Positions 36,762 to 45,751 of a stretch of DNA of 64,000 bases are shown here, piece after piece. This DNA comes from Lentisphaerota bacterium (GTDB lineage Bacteria > Verrucomicrobiota > Lentisphaeria > Victivallales > Victivallaceae). The stretch is from assembly GCA_015061885.1 (NCBI GenBank), contig SUVS01000009.1, positions 1 to 64,000 of the forward strand, read 5' to 3'. The number at the start of each line of letters is the position of its first letter. Position 1 is the first letter of the stretch. Both the position numbers and the translations under genes were made by a program. The notes under the pieces were generated by a model. The model saw nothing but the letters and a program-made list of their open reading frames with translations, was not told the DNA's origin and did no database searches.

Positions 36762-36784
36762 ACGGACTTTTTTGAATTGCAGAT

Positions 36785-36813
36785 TTGTTTTTAGGTGCTA
36801 AAGGTGTTATATT
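36785..36813 (+). promoter_or_regulatory. Promoter of pyrE
   Basis: TTGTTT (36785-36790), a 17-bp spacer and TATATT (36808-36813), 41 bp before the ATG. Confidence 0.4.
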
Positions 36814-36853
36814 AAACTGAAAACTGGTATATAATATAGAGAAAGGGTTTATT

Positions 36854-37528
36854 ATGGAACAGTACAAGAAAGATTTTATCGAATTCATGATTGATTGCCA
36901 GGTGCTTAAATTTGGTGATTTTGTTACCAAGAGCGGCCGCAAAACTCCGTTTTTTGTCAATACCGGTTTTTACCGCACCGGAGCCCAGTTGCGTAAACTT
37001 GGCGAATATTATGCCCAGGCGATCAAAGAAACGTTCGGGTTGGAGTTTGATGTGCTTTTCGGGCCGGCGTACAAAGGTATTCCGCTGTCGGTAACAGCCA
37101 GTATCGCTCTTTCCGAAAAATACGATGCCGACATCCGTTACTGTTCCAACCGCAAGGAAGTCAAAGATCACGGCGATAAAGGCATTCTGCTGGGTTCTCC
37201 GATCGCTGACGGCGATAAAGTAGTTATTATTGAAGATGTTACCACTGCCGGTACTTCCATTGGCGAAACTCTGCCTATATTGCAGGCTCAAGGCAAGGTC
37301 GATGTGCTGGGCTTGGTCGTAAGTGTTGACCGCATGGAACGCGGGCAGGGCGAAAAGAGTGCTTTGTGTGAAATTTCCGAAAAATACGGTTTCAAAACCT
37401 GTGCCATCGTTACGATGAAAGAAGTCATTGAACACCTTTACAACCGCCCGTACAAAGGCAAGGTTATCATTGACGATACCCTGATGGCGGCAATCAATGC
37501 CTACTATGAACAGTATGGTGCAAAATAA
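36854..37528 (+). CDS. pyrE: Orotate phosphoribosyltransferase
   Basis: It converts orotate and PRPP to OMP in UMP synthesis. 224 residues. The PRPP-binding motif VVIIEDVTTAGTS is at about 119-131. The flexible catalytic loop (RKEVKDHGDKG) holds the conserved Lys, Asp and His, and FGPAYKGIPL is the orotate-side loop. The start follows GAAAGGG. It is a single-gene unit closed by the terminator at 37552-37589. Confidence 0.95.
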   Translation: MEQYKKDFIEFMIDCQVLKFGDFVTKSGRKTPFFVNTGFYRTGAQLRKLGEYYAQAIKETFGLEFDVLFGPAYKGIPLSVTASIALSEKYDADIRYCSNRKEVKDHGDKGILLGSPIADGDKVVIIEDVTTAGTSIGETLPILQAQGKVDVLGLVVSVDRMERGQGEKSALCEISEKYGFKTCAIVTMKEVIEHLYNRPYKGKVIIDDTLMAAINAYYEQYGAK

Positions 37529-37551
37529 TCCGGATTTTCAAGATGTTTCCA

Positions 37552-37589
37552 CCTTGCTGTAAAACATGGTTTGCAGCAAGGTTTTTTTT
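37552..37589 (+). terminator. Intrinsic terminator after pyrE
   Basis: CCTTGCTG and CAGCAAGG form an 8-bp stem with a 14-nt loop, followed by eight Ts. It separates pyrE from the uronate genes. Confidence 0.85.
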
Positions 37590-37612
37590 GTTGAGGATGA
37601 GATTAGTTTGTT

Positions 37613-38857
37613 ATGAAAAAAAATAAGATATTGCAGTTTGGCGAAGGCGTCTTTCTGCGTGGATTTGTTGAACCGCTGATCCAGCGGATGAATAAAGAAA
37701 GCAATTTCAATGGCGAAGTTTATGCTGTAAAACCCCGATCAGGAGCGGTTCCGCAAAGGTTTTCCGATCAGAATTGCCAATACAATCTGCTGGTTCGCGG
37801 TATTGCCGAAAATGGTGAAACAATTGAAAGTGTCGAAAAAATAACGGTGCTGAAAAAGGTTTTCTCCAGCTCGGAAGAGTGGGCGGAAGTCGAAGCTGTT
37901 GCCTGCGATGAGGATTTGCACTTTATTTTCAGCAACACCACCGAAGCGGGGATCACTTATGAAGAAGGTAATTTTGATACCTTCCCCGGCAAACTGGCAC
38001 GGCTGTTGAAAAAACGCTTTGAAGCCAATCTGCCCGGAGTTGATATTCTGCCTTGCGAGCTTATTGAAAACAACGGCCAGACGCTCAAAGAATATGTTTT
38101 GCGTTATCTTGGTAATGATCCGGCGGCAGAGTATGTGAAAAATTCCTGCCGCTTTTATGATACACTCGTTGACCGGATCGTTTCGGGTTTTCCGGCTGAT
38201 TATGCCCGATTTGATGCCGCCGATCAGTTGATGGTGGCAGTCGAACCGTTTGCTTTTCTGGCAGTTAAAGCCGATTCTGAACTGCTGGAGCGGTTGCCGC
38301 TGCCGGATGATGTGGCACTGTTGACTGATGATCTTGCACCATACCGGACGCGGAAAGTCCGGGCTTTGAACGCATCGCACACCTGTATGGTTTCAGGGGG
38401 ATTGCTGGCGGGGTTCACCGAAGTGCAGGAACTTTTAACTGATGAAAAATTCCGTCAACGCATCGAAAGCACGCTTTTTGATGAAATCCTGCCGACGATC
38501 GCTTTGCCGGACGCTGAAAAACGGGCATTTGCCGAAAGTGTTCTGCGGCGGTTTGCCAATCCTTTTGCCCATCATAAACTTGAAGCGATCGCCTTGAACA
38601 GCGTTGCCAAGTGGAAAGTGCGTATTCTGCCGGTGATACTGGACAGCGGAAAACTGCCGTATTATTTATCCCGCTCGCTGGGCGAACTTTACAAACGCTA
38701 TAAAGAAAATAATGCCTCCGGCGATACTGCCGAAGTTGCCGCCCGCTTTGCCGGAGATTATACGGTAAATGATTTTCTTGCCGATAAAGAGCTCTGGGGT
38801 ATGGAACTGCACGAAATAGCCGGCATGGCAGAAACTGTCCGGGAGGCCGCGTTATGA
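37613..38857 (+). CDS. uxaB: Tagaturonate reductase (altronate oxidoreductase)
   Basis: 414 residues of the mannitol-dehydrogenase-like polyol/uronate family. The N-terminal signature ILQFGEGVFLRGFVEPLI is characteristic of UxaB. It reduces tagaturonate to altronate with NADH in galacturonate breakdown. Its stop overlaps the altronate dehydratase start by 4 bp, which supports the assignment. The usual length is about 480, so this is a compact form. The start follows GAGGATGAG. Confidence 0.88.
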   Translation: MKKNKILQFGEGVFLRGFVEPLIQRMNKESNFNGEVYAVKPRSGAVPQRFSDQNCQYNLLVRGIAENGETIESVEKITVLKKVFSSSEEWAEVEAVACDEDLHFIFSNTTEAGITYEEGNFDTFPGKLARLLKKRFEANLPGVDILPCELIENNGQTLKEYVLRYLGNDPAAEYVKNSCRFYDTLVDRIVSGFPADYARFDAADQLMVAVEPFAFLAVKADSELLERLPLPDDVALLTDDLAPYRTRKVRALNASHTCMVSGGLLAGFTEVQELLTDEKFRQRIESTLFDEILPTIALPDAEKRAFAESVLRRFANPFAHHKLEAIALNSVAKWKVRILPVILDSGKLPYYLSRSLGELYKRYKENNASGDTAEVAARFAGDYTVNDFLADKELWGMELHEIAGMAETVREAAL

Positions 38858-40206
38858 TAATCCACGAAAAAGACAATGTGGAAATCCGCAATGACGGGCA
38901 TAAATATGCCCGCTGCAGCATACCTTGCGGCGGAAAAATCATCAAATACGGTATGCCCATCGGTTCGGCAGTAAGCAATATTGACTGCGGCGAACATGTG
39001 CATACGCACAACTGCAAGACCGGTCTTGACGGGATTCTTGAATATACTTATACGCCGGATTTTACGGTTCCGGAAATAGCCTGTACGCGTACTTTCAAAG
39101 GCTTCCGCCGAGCGGACGGACAAGTCGGCATCCGCAATGATATATGGGTGATCCCCACCGTGGCATGTGTCAATAAACTGGCGGTAAAACTGGCGGCGTT
39201 TGCCGGCGGCGTGGCGTTGGAACACCCCTACGGCTGTTCCCAGCTGGGCGAAGATCACGAAACTACTGCCAATGTATTGGCGGCTCTGGCTCACAATCCC
39301 AACGCCGGGGGAGTATTGATCGTGGCATTGGGGTGCGAAAACAATACGCTCGAAAGTTTCAAAAAACGCCTGGGCGATTACAGCAAACTCAATATAGAGT
39401 TTCTGCTGGCTCAAGATGCCGGTGATGAATTTCTTGAAGGGAAAAAACTTATTGAAAAATTGCAGAATAATTGCGTGAAAGAGCGTTCCGATATACCGGC
39501 AAGCGAACTGAAAGTCGGCTTGAAATGCGGCGGCTCCGATGGTTTTTCCGGCTTGACCGCCAATCCGTTGTGCGGCCGATTTTCTGACTGGCTCGTCCGT
39601 CAGGGCGGAACGACGGTTTTAACGGAAGTACCGGAAATGTTCGGTGCTGAAACATTGCTTTTCAACCGCTGTATAAATAAAAATATTTTTGATAAAGCCG
39701 TGAAAATGGTCAATGATTTTAAGAGTTATTACGAAAAACACGGTCAGGTCATTTACGAAAATCCCTCTCCCGGCAACAAGGCCGGCGGCATCACAACTCT
39801 GGAGGATAAATCTCTTGGCTGTGTGCAGAAGGGCGGTTCTTCGCCGGTGATGGATGTTTTAGCTTACGGCGAAAGGCTGGAAACTAAAGGATTGAATCTG
39901 CTTTCCGGCCCCGGCAACGACCCCATTGCAGCAACGGCTCTGGCGGCGGCGGGGTGCCATTTGATGCTTTTCACCACCGGCAGAGGTACGCCTTTCGGTT
40001 CGGTGATACCCACTGTGAAGGTGGCGACCAACACGACTCTGGCAGAAAATAAATCCAACTGGATAGATTATGATGCCATGAAATACCCCGATACAGAGCG
40101 TTTTGTTGACTATATAATGAAAGCAGCTTCCGGCGAAGAAGTTACAGCTAACGAAAGAAATGATTTCAGAGAAATAGCCATATTTAAAAGCGGCGTTACT
40201 TTGTAA
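38854..40206 (+). CDS. uxaA: Altronate dehydratase
   Basis: 450 residues. It converts altronate to 2-keto-3-deoxygluconate. An N-terminal SAF domain (about 1-70, with CGEHVHTHN) is followed by the UxaA catalytic domain (GYRRADGQVGIRN-type segment at 84-95, HPYGCSQLGEDHE, CGGSDGFSG, STPGN-like SGPGND). Only one chain is needed, as in proteobacterial UxaA. The 4-bp overlap with uxaB shows coupled translation. The GH51-like gene follows by 20 bp. Confidence 0.92.
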   Translation: MIIHEKDNVEIRNDGHKYARCSIPCGGKIIKYGMPIGSAVSNIDCGEHVHTHNCKTGLDGILEYTYTPDFTVPEIACTRTFKGFRRADGQVGIRNDIWVIPTVACVNKLAVKLAAFAGGVALEHPYGCSQLGEDHETTANVLAALAHNPNAGGVLIVALGCENNTLESFKKRLGDYSKLNIEFLLAQDAGDEFLEGKKLIEKLQNNCVKERSDIPASELKVGLKCGGSDGFSGLTANPLCGRFSDWLVRQGGTTVLTEVPEMFGAETLLFNRCINKNIFDKAVKMVNDFKSYYEKHGQVIYENPSPGNKAGGITTLEDKSLGCVQKGGSSPVMDVLAYGERLETKGLNLLSGPGNDPIAATALAAAGCHLMLFTTGRGTPFGSVIPTVKVATNTTLAENKSNWIDYDAMKYPDTERFVDYIMKAASGEEVTANERNDFREIAIFKSGVTL

Positions 40207-40226
40207 AACCAATGGAGATATGATTT

Positions 40227-41705
40227 ATGAGCAGCAAGATAACAGTTTCTGATACTCTCAAGCATAAATTATCGCGTTATTTGTATATGCAGTTTGCAGA
40301 GCCGTTGAGCAATGCCGACAGTTCCATAGATGCGGCGTGGGATTATTTACGCAACCGCTGGCAGCCTAAAACAGTAGATATACTCAAGAAACTTGCTCCG
40401 CCGATGATCCGCTGGGGCGGTTGTTTTGCCAGTCATTATCATTGGTACGAAGCGGTTGGGCCGCGGGAAAAGCGTGTGCCGATCCACAATCTCTGCTGGG
40501 ACGGGCTTTTTTCCAATCAGGTCGGTACCTGCGAACTGTATGAATTGGCAAAGATACTCGGCACTGAACTGCTTATGACTGTGAACTTTGAATCCGAAGG
40601 TTCCGATTTCTGGGCATATCCGGCTCCGGGCATGGATCGCAAAGGTACAGCTTCCGAAGCCGCCGACTGGATAAGATATTGCAATGACCCTGATAACCAA
40701 CTGCGTAAAAGCCACGGCTATGCAGAACCGTTCAATATCAAATACTGGCAGATCGGTAATGAAACCGGTTATCTGCCGGAGCTTTTTCATAATTTCAATC
40801 ACCGCGAAAATGCACGGAAAGCCGTGGAATTTGTCAAAGCCATGCGGGAGGCTGATCCTTCGGTACGGTTGACGGTTTGGGGCGATGGGCCTAATGAAGA
40901 GTGGCAGGAGCGTTATAATAACGGCGAACTCAATTATTGGACTCAAAGCGTTTGCGAAGCGGTCGGCGATTCAGCCGAATTGGTGGCATTTCACAATCAC
41001 TTTGGCGTGGGCGAAAAATATAAACATCTGGAATACAACAATTACCGTAAAGATTTTGACCTTACATATTCCCTGCTGCTTGACGGCGTAAAAGATTTTG
41101 AAGACCGCATCGACTATATGCGGCGGTCGCTGAAAGGCTTTCCGCAGAAAATCGCTATAACCGAAGGCCATTTTGCGATGGCTGGCAGACATTGCGGCAG
41201 ACTGTTTTCCTCCTGGTGCATGGGTTTAGCTTACGCCAAATGCTGCAATATATTGGAACGCAACGGCGACTTGGTGGAAATCGCTACATTGGCAGACTTT
41301 ATGGGCAACTGCTGGCAGAACAATGCTGTTATTCTGCCCAATTCCTGCTGGCTGGCGGAAAAAATGCCTTATTTCCAGCCGGTCGGTTCGATCATGGGGT
41401 TGTTCAGTTCGCACATGGGCGAATATGCAGTGGAGGCAACTGCTCCTGATAATATAGATGTTTCTGCCAGTTGCAGCGGCGACAAACTCTTTTTGCATCT
41501 TGTGAATCTCGACAGTCAGAATGTCTGTAAAATGGAACTGCCCGCCGGGGAAAATCAAAAAATAAAAGTTTGGGAAATCGCTTCTGATCTGGATAGCGAA
41601 GTGGATGAAGGCAATCCGGAGATTTTTGCCCCACGCGAATTTGAGCTGGAAAGCAATATTTACACCATGCCAACTGCCGGTGTAGCTGCAATCGAAATTC
41701 AATAG
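40227..41705 (+). CDS. GH51-like alpha-L-arabinofuranosidase family protein
   Basis: 492 residues, no signal peptide. The barrel shows IRWGGCFASHYHW, the acid/base Glu179 in KYWQIGNETG, and the likely nucleophile Glu313 in AITEGHF. A C-terminal beta domain (about 390-492) completes the GH51 layout. It probably removes arabinofuranosyl groups in the cytoplasm. With uxaB and uxaA it makes a unit fit for arabinose-decorated pectin fragments. The GH51 nucleophile context differs from the classical form, so the substrate may differ. Confidence 0.78.
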   Translation: MSSKITVSDTLKHKLSRYLYMQFAEPLSNADSSIDAAWDYLRNRWQPKTVDILKKLAPPMIRWGGCFASHYHWYEAVGPREKRVPIHNLCWDGLFSNQVGTCELYELAKILGTELLMTVNFESEGSDFWAYPAPGMDRKGTASEAADWIRYCNDPDNQLRKSHGYAEPFNIKYWQIGNETGYLPELFHNFNHRENARKAVEFVKAMREADPSVRLTVWGDGPNEEWQERYNNGELNYWTQSVCEAVGDSAELVAFHNHFGVGEKYKHLEYNNYRKDFDLTYSLLLDGVKDFEDRIDYMRRSLKGFPQKIAITEGHFAMAGRHCGRLFSSWCMGLAYAKCCNILERNGDLVEIATLADFMGNCWQNNAVILPNSCWLAEKMPYFQPVGSIMGLFSSHMGEYAVEATAPDNIDVSASCSGDKLFLHLVNLDSQNVCKMELPAGENQKIKVWEIASDLDSEVDEGNPEIFAPREFELESNIYTMPTAGVAAIEIQ

Positions 41706-42267
41706 CAGTCAAAGGCATAACCGTTGCCCCGTGTGGGGTCGGTAGTATAACTGTTGCTTGCCGACAGGGCACGCGAACGGATGTGATGGGTATGCACCGG
41801 ACTTGTTATCCGGTGCACGAGCGGCTTCGCCGCGAAACCGAACGGAGATGAGCGAAACCTTCCGGCGTTTGAGGACAACTTTGCTGGATGCAAAGTTGCT
41901 TAAGGGGCGGCAGCCCCCGCTCTAATTAAAAGTCGCCAGGTAACTCGCACCGGGTATTGCCGGGCAATGAGCAAAGGGGTGTGGGGAGAATGCAATCTCC
42001 CCACAGTGGCACAGCGTCTATACCGCAAGCAACAGTCAAGCGGTCAAGTCTGTGCCGCAATAACTTTTAAAACGCCGCATACGCGGGCGGTAGTATGATA
42101 GAATAACGGAATATAACGGGTTGGTTGTTGGCTGACATTACGCTGGTGTTGCCTGCCGGTCAAGTGTGTCAACCGATCAGGGCGGGCTTTGCCCGCCTTC
42201 CGTTCATTACCGCGTGCCACGCCGCAGTTTAACGAAGGCGGGTTACTTACCTTTTAACTGTGTGCGA
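41706..42267. other. 562-bp non-coding region dense in inverted repeats
   Basis: No plausible gene occurs on either strand. At least six hairpins are visible: GCACCGGA with TCCGGTGC (41796-41818), a GCGG-CTTCG-CCGC type stem (about 41822-41834), CAACTTTG with CAAAGTTG (41877-41899), GGGG-CGGCAG-CCCC (about 41904-41917), GTGGGGAGA with TCTCCCCAC (41991-41999 arm onward), and GGCGGGC-TTT-GCCCGCC (about 42180-42196). The base composition is richer in GC than the neighbouring gaps. It may be a structured RNA or the decayed remains of a mobile element; the sequence alone does not decide. Confidence 0.6.
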
Positions 42268-44352
42268 TTATGCCATATCTGCCAGCACTTCGGCGGGCAG
42301 GGCGGCAATGGCTTTGATCTTGGCGTTGCGGCCGTCGGGCAGAGTTACTTCGTCGCCGGTCTGACGCATACGCAACACTTCACCGAGTTTGGTTTTGTAA
42401 GAAAGATAATTCTTATCGGGGTTGCCGTCCCATGCACCAAGGAAGTAATATACTTCATCAGCCGCACCGGCGATTTCCAGCGTAACAGTCACGCCCAAAT
42501 CCACATACGAACTGGGAGTGATGGTCGAAAAATCCAACGCATTGACTCTTGCCAGGTCCCGTTCCAGCTCATTGCGGCGGCGGGTGAGGAAGTTACGCCG
42601 TTCTTTGGCGGCATCGAATTCAGCATTTTCGCGGAAGTCCCCGTGGGCACGGGCTGTTTTAAGAGCTTCGCGGTTTTCCGGCTGATGGATATTGATAATA
42701 TCATGCAATTCCTGCACCAGTCTGCGGTGCGAGGCAAGAGATGTGTAAATAGCTTCTTCCACTGCCGGAGCTGCTTCCTGACCGGCTCCACCGGCATTGA
42801 GCAGTTTACTGCCGGCACCGGCTTCCAGATGTTCGCGGATGGCATCGCTGTAACGGGAGAGTTTGACCAGCAGGCTCTGGCGTTCTCCGGTCGTAAAGGT
42901 CGATGCTCCGGCGAGAGCCGCCACCAATGCGGGTATATCATCTCCGGCGGTCTGCACAATGTATTTCTGGAAATCTTCTTTATCCAGCAACAAGGTGTGC
43001 AATTCACGCTGGGCGGCTCCCCATTCTTTGGGCAGACGGCTGTAATTGAGTGCAACTACCACATTTTCCAACTTGATGAGTTCTTCCAGTGCCGGGTGCT
43101 TTTTGCGGTTTTTCCACGCCCAGAGCAACAGGTCAGCCGTGGTCAGCGGCGGATTGGCAAACACCAGGTCGATGAGTTCAGCATCCAGCTGTTCGGCACA
43201 GACATTTATGCTTTTCAGCGGCAGACGGACTGCCAGATAGGTCAGATATTCATCATCAAATACCGCCATGGTCGCCTTGGCAAGTTTACCGGAGAATTTA
43301 ACGGCAAGCGTACCCCAGACTTCCAGATTTTCCAATTTGGCTGTTGCCGGATCGAGCGGCCAGAACGGTGCTTTACCTTTGAGCGGGGCAAAAACTGTTT
43401 CCCACGCCGCAACTTGAGCCCGGTCGGTGATTTTTGCAATGACGGTGCAAAGCAGTTTGGCTTCACGCACAGCTACTTCGTTTTTGAGTTTTTCAAAGAA
43501 TCCGGCAAAAGCGGAGGTCATGGCATCGTCGATTTCGCTGGCATTGGCTTTGAGTTCTTCATCGAGCAGCAGATCCATTTCTTTTAAACTTCTTGCCGTG
43601 GCGGCACAGCGTTTGGCGGGGGCGGCGGCGGTCTGCGTGGCATTGCTGATGTACCACTTTTCAAACGCCTCCATATTCATTACCTGCGGAGTAAGGATGC
43701 GTTCAGCCATTGCCCGGATAGCTCCTTCGCTGATGTGTACCACGCTTTCGGCAGTAACGATATTCCGGAAATCAGCTCCGGAAAGTGTCAGTAGTTTTAC
43801 CGGCATGGTAAGTTTATTGGTCGCCACGGAGTTTTTGAAGAAATATCCGCGGGTGAGCATTTTATCCAGCCCGACTGCTAAAGCTCCGCCGTCTTTGAGA
43901 TTGATCGCCACGGTGGCATTGAGTGCATCCACATTAGTCACCATGCCCCACTTGCCGGATTCGGCAATAAACGCCATGATGCCGGATTTGATTGCCATGA
44001 GCCGTTCTATGCGGCGGACGATTTCGTTGGGGTGTACTGAATTATCCCGCAGCCCCAAAGCCCGCAGCACGCCGAGCTTGGCAAGGTAGGGCGGCAGAAT
44101 GGCTTTGACTGCCGCATTGAGTACCTGACGGAACACCGGCGAATCCGGAACACGCAGTTTGGCAACTTCCAGACAGAATTTAGCCTGTTCAAAATCCGGT
44201 TCTTCCGGGAAATTTTCCCAGAAAATCTGCAATGAAGCGGCAAAACTATTCAAATCTCCGCCATTGATCGCGGTCAAATCTTTAAGCAGGGCATTAAGGT
44301 TGGCAAGACTGCAATCTTCGGCAGCTTTCAGCAATAAATCTTCGGTAGTCAT
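42268..44352 (-). CDS. greA: Long GreA-type transcript cleavage factor
   Basis: About 694 residues with the start at 44352 (MTTEDLLLKAAEDCS). The last 160 residues are a GreA: the coiled-coil tip reads GDFRENAEFDAAKERR, keeping the acidic residues that reach the RNA polymerase active site, followed by the FKBP-like domain. The first 530 residues are a helical domain absent from E. coli GreA (158 aa). Chlamydial GreA has a similar long form, so this is probably a PVC trait. It rescues backtracked polymerase; the role of the N-terminal part is unknown. It diverges from the LptF/G gene. Confidence 0.85.
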   Translation of the reverse strand: MTTEDLLLKAAEDCSLANLNALLKDLTAINGGDLNSFAASLQIFWENFPEEPDFEQAKFCLEVAKLRVPDSPVFRQVLNAAVKAILPPYLAKLGVLRALGLRDNSVHPNEIVRRIERLMAIKSGIMAFIAESGKWGMVTNVDALNATVAINLKDGGALAVGLDKMLTRGYFFKNSVATNKLTMPVKLLTLSGADFRNIVTAESVVHISEGAIRAMAERILTPQVMNMEAFEKWYISNATQTAAAPAKRCAATARSLKEMDLLLDEELKANASEIDDAMTSAFAGFFEKLKNEVAVREAKLLCTVIAKITDRAQVAAWETVFAPLKGKAPFWPLDPATAKLENLEVWGTLAVKFSGKLAKATMAVFDDEYLTYLAVRLPLKSINVCAEQLDAELIDLVFANPPLTTADLLLWAWKNRKKHPALEELIKLENVVVALNYSRLPKEWGAAQRELHTLLLDKEDFQKYIVQTAGDDIPALVAALAGASTFTTGERQSLLVKLSRYSDAIREHLEAGAGSKLLNAGGAGQEAAPAVEEAIYTSLASHRRLVQELHDIINIHQPENREALKTARAHGDFRENAEFDAAKERRNFLTRRRNELERDLARVNALDFSTITPSSYVDLGVTVTLEIAGAADEVYYFLGAWDGNPDKNYLSYKTKLGEVLRMRQTGDEVTLPDGRNAKIKAIAALPAEVLADMA

Positions 44353-44568
44353 AAAACACACACTTCCACTATTGAAATTAGAAATTTCCTTTAATATATC
44401 GCCAAAACTGCCGCTGTGCAACACCGCACAGTAATTTTTTTATCAAAAAAGCGTATAAAATAGTGGAAATTAACCTCTCTTTGGGTTATAGTATCCAATC
44501 TGACACTTAAGGTGGAATGTATCTATAGTTACTCAAATGCGGGCTTTATCAAGGAAACGGCACTGTTT

Positions 44569-45747
44569 ATGGCTGAAAAAACGACAATTAAAGACAATCA
44601 GAAACGCAGATGGATTTTTATGCCCACGCTGGATGGATATATTTTCCGGGAATTTATGGTCAAATTTTCCATATTGCTGTTGGTTTCCAGCATACTCTTT
44701 CTGTTGAGCGATGTGCTTGACGATCTGTCGGATTTTATGGATAATGATGCATCGTGGCGGATCTATGTGCCGTATTTTCTTTTGAAAATGCCCGGCAACA
44801 TACGGTTTGTACTGCCCATAGCAACCTTGCTCGGGTGTATGTGGACGATGGCGACTTTCGGGAAAAATATGGAAGTAACTGCCATGCGGGCTTCAGGCGT
44901 ATCGCTTTTCCGTTGCGGAACGCCGATCCTGGTGGTCGGTTTTCTTACAAGCATGGTCAATATATGGTTCAACGAAGGGTTGGTGCCTTATACTGAACGG
45001 CGGGCGGGCAATCTTTACGCTGTCGGTTCCGGCAATATCAAAAAAATGACGATCGAGGAGCAGAAACTTACCTATCGCAGTCCGGATAAACGCCGCACCT
45101 GGCTTTTTCAGCTGCCGGAAGAATCCGACGGAGCGTTGGGAGTTGCCGGAAAGGACGGTAAACAGTACGATGTATCGGTGAAATTTTACCGCAATGACGG
45201 TTCGCTGGAAAAAGATTTGACTGCTAAAAATGCGATTTACAGAGATGGGCTTGGTTGGGTGTTTGAAAATCTTTCGATTACCGAATACAGCTCCGACGGG
45301 TTGTTTGCCAAACCGGCAGTGCAGATGAAAAGTTTCCGGTTGTCCCCCAAAGAAGCTATGGAAACTCCGGTGGATATACAGTATTCAGTCAAGCCGGTTG
45401 AAGATCTGCCGAGCTGGGTGATTTTTGATCTGGTGGTGCGTACTAAAGAAATGTCGCAACGGAGCCGCAATGTTTACTGGACGGTGTTTTTCTACCGGTT
45501 GGCGTTTCCGTGGTCGTGTTTTCTGGCATGTTTTCTGGGAATCCCGCTGGCGACCAAGAGCGAGCGTTCCGGTATATTGTCTTCAATCGTAACGGCAGTG
45601 GGGATCATTGTAGCGTATATCGTGGTTGCCGAAATCTTTCTGGTGCTGGGCAAACAGGGATATGTCAGTCCGGTGATTGCCGGATTGGCACCGACGGCGG
45701 CATTTATTGCCTACGGTATTGACCGCGTTGTCCGCAATCAGGCTTGA
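44569..45747 (+). CDS. LPS-export permease, LptF/LptG family
   Basis: About 392 residues from the ATG at 44569; a GTG at 44512 is an alternative. The YjgP/YjgQ layout is seen: LDGYIFREFMVKFSILLLVSSILFL opens the first helix pair, a periplasmic beta-jellyroll covers about 140-275, and three helices end the protein. It extracts LPS from the inner membrane with LptB. The sequence does not decide between LptF and LptG. The FAD-oxidoreductase gene follows after 4 bp. Confidence 0.88.
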   Translation: MAEKTTIKDNQKRRWIFMPTLDGYIFREFMVKFSILLLVSSILFLLSDVLDDLSDFMDNDASWRIYVPYFLLKMPGNIRFVLPIATLLGCMWTMATFGKNMEVTAMRASGVSLFRCGTPILVVGFLTSMVNIWFNEGLVPYTERRAGNLYAVGSGNIKKMTIEEQKLTYRSPDKRRTWLFQLPEESDGALGVAGKDGKQYDVSVKFYRNDGSLEKDLTAKNAIYRDGLGWVFENLSITEYSSDGLFAKPAVQMKSFRLSPKEAMETPVDIQYSVKPVEDLPSWVIFDLVVRTKEMSQRSRNVYWTVFFYRLAFPWSCFLACFLGIPLATKSERSGILSSIVTAVGIIVAYIVVAEIFLVLGKQGYVSPVIAGLAPTAAFIAYGIDRVVRNQA

Positions 45748-45751
45748 TAAT

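Noticed and set aside
41706-42267. tRNA, tmRNA or RNase P RNA in the hairpin-rich gap
   Set aside because: No T-arm GTTCGA, CCA end, tmRNA tag frame or RNase P core motif was found.
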